NCBI GenBank assembly: GCA_028717865.1
Contig: JAQUMZ010000169.1
Span: 1 to 6,231 of the forward strand
From: Elusimicrobiota bacterium
GTDB taxonomy: Bacteria > Elusimicrobiota > Elusimicrobia > UBA1565 > UBA9628
Length of the DNA: 6,231 bases
Direction of reading: 5' to 3'
The notes under the pieces were generated by a model. The model saw nothing but the letters and a program-made list of their open reading frames with translations. It searched no databases and had not been told where the DNA came from. Shown here piece after piece: positions 5,530 through 6,231 of the stretch. Every line of letters begins with the position of its first letter. Positions within the stretch are counted from its first letter, which is position 1. The translations under genes were made by a program, and so were the position numbers.

Positions 5530-6210
5530 TCAACGGCTGGGATTCTTGGAAATTTGGGGAAAGCCTGACGCCAAGTAGGCCGCGAAGCGGCCTTCGACGC
5601 CCTGCAGGGCCTTGCCGGCGATCTGGGCGGAGGTGATGGAGGCGAAGCAGTCGAGCTTGACCAGGGCGTTGAGCGCGGCGTCCTGGAGCTGGATGGTGCG
5701 CAGCCGTTCGACGAAGCTGCGGTTGACCAGGCCGACGGCCTCGTATATGGAAACCAGCCGGGTGAGGTCCCAGTCCGGGGCGAGGCCCCGCTGGCTCCGG
5801 AAGTACTGGGCCATAAGATACATCGAAATGGCGCGGTAGACCGTCTCCTCGATCGAGGCGAAGGGCAGGTGCGTGCAGACCATCGGCCGGAGCATGTCCA
5901 GGTGCGGACAGCCGCTGGCGGCCATGACCGCGCCCATGAGGCTGCTGACGCCCGCCTGCAAGGGCGCCCGGCGCCGATACTCGCGCTCCGCGGTGAGTAT
6001 GGATATATCCGCCTCCTCGAAGGAGATGCGGGGCCCGAACTCCGCGACCACCGGAGCCAGGTTGCGCGCCACCGGACAATGGCGGTGGCTGGACTCGGCC
6101 AGGGGGCAATGGGGACACTTGCGGTTGCCCAAGCGCGTCCACTCCGGGGGCTCGCCCGCGTCCGCGGGCAGCAGGGCCAAGGTGCCGGGATCGAGCCTCA
6201 ATGTGAACAC
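5530..6210 (-). CDS. Unrecognised Cys/His-cluster protein at the head of the efflux cluster
   Basis: I do not recognise a characterised family. The 226-residue frame starts at a GTG (6210-6208), preceded by GGGAAAGC, a weak ribosome site. The frame stays open to the right edge, so the true start may lie outside the window. Two conserved-looking clusters stand out: KCPHCPL with a later HCPVA (C32, C35, C45, plus H34, H42, H44), and GCPHLDML to CTHLPF (C101, H103, C112, H114). These could bind a metal or form a redox site, and they suggest a soluble protein: there is no signal peptide and no clear membrane helix. The C-terminal half is predicted helical, with alternating charged and hydrophobic residues. 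It is not a TetR, MarR or LysR regulator: no helix-turn-helix is evident. It ends 71 bases before the channel gene in the same direction, so it may be co-transcribed. Existence as a gene is likely; function is unknown. Confidence 0.75.
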   Translation of the reverse strand: MFTLRLDPGTLALLPADAGEPPEWTRLGNRKCPHCPLAESSHRHCPVARNLAPVVAEFGPRISFEEADISILTAEREYRRRAPLQAGVSSLMGAVMAASGCPHLDMLRPMVCTHLPFASIEETVYRAISMYLMAQYFRSQRGLAPDWDLTRLVSIYEAVGLVNRSFVERLRTIQLQDAALNALVKLDCFASITSAQIAGKALQGVEGRFAAYLASGFPQISKNPSR

Positions 6211-6231
6211 GCTTTCCCGCGCCCCGCCGAG

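Noticed and set aside
5457..5550. 9-base direct repeat attcttgga at 5457-5465 and 5542-5550
   Set aside because: The copies are short, one overlaps a start codon and the other is coding. There are no terminal inverted repeats or mobile-element genes, so chance is the simplest explanation.
5459..6142. N-terminal extension of the channel frame
   Set aside because: It overlaps the Cys/His gene in another frame. A normal signal peptide begins at 5458.

Overview
This window comes from a GC-rich, Gram-negative-type (diderm) bacterium. The base composition is strongly G+C biased: about 61% by hand count inside the bacterioferritin gene and above 80% in parts of the outer-membrane channel gene. A TolC-type channel with a signal peptide implies an outer membrane. 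The species cannot be named from the sequence. The mixture of an EmrAB-TolC pump, heme bacterioferritin and a B12/radical SAM enzyme would suit several environmental GC-rich phyla.

All seven supportable genes lie on the minus strand and are tightly packed, so they read from right to left. (1) 6210-5530: an unrecognised 226-residue protein with two Cys/His clusters; its start may lie beyond the right edge. (2) 5458-4124: a TolC-family outer-membrane efflux channel with signal peptide. (3) 4109-3219: an EmrA/HlyD-type periplasmic adaptor. (4) 3211-1658: an EmrB/QacA-type, 14-helix drug:proton antiporter. (5) 1614-1234: a small DoxX-family membrane protein. (6) 1156-692: a heme-type bacterioferritin. 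(7) 652-1: the N-terminal 217 residues of a cobalamin-binding-domain radical SAM protein, cut by the left edge. Gaps run from 7 to 77 bases, so there is no stretch above 300 bases without a gene.

Genes 2-4 form a complete tripartite export system: inner-membrane antiporter, membrane-fusion adaptor and outer-membrane channel. They have 14- and 7-base spacers and are almost certainly co-transcribed. The 71-base gap before the channel gene holds an inverted repeat and a weak -10-like hexamer and is the best place in the window for a promoter/operator. DoxX and bacterioferritin follow in the same direction. They add redox and iron-storage functions, but co-regulation with the pump is only inferred. 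A perfect 15-bp inverted repeat lies between bacterioferritin and the radical SAM gene and brackets the latter's start codon.

I see no tRNA, rRNA, CRISPR array, insertion sequence or phage gene, and no clear new multi-gene system. The items most worth a second look are the Cys/His protein heading the efflux cluster, the 15-bp inverted repeat, and the dyad before the channel gene.
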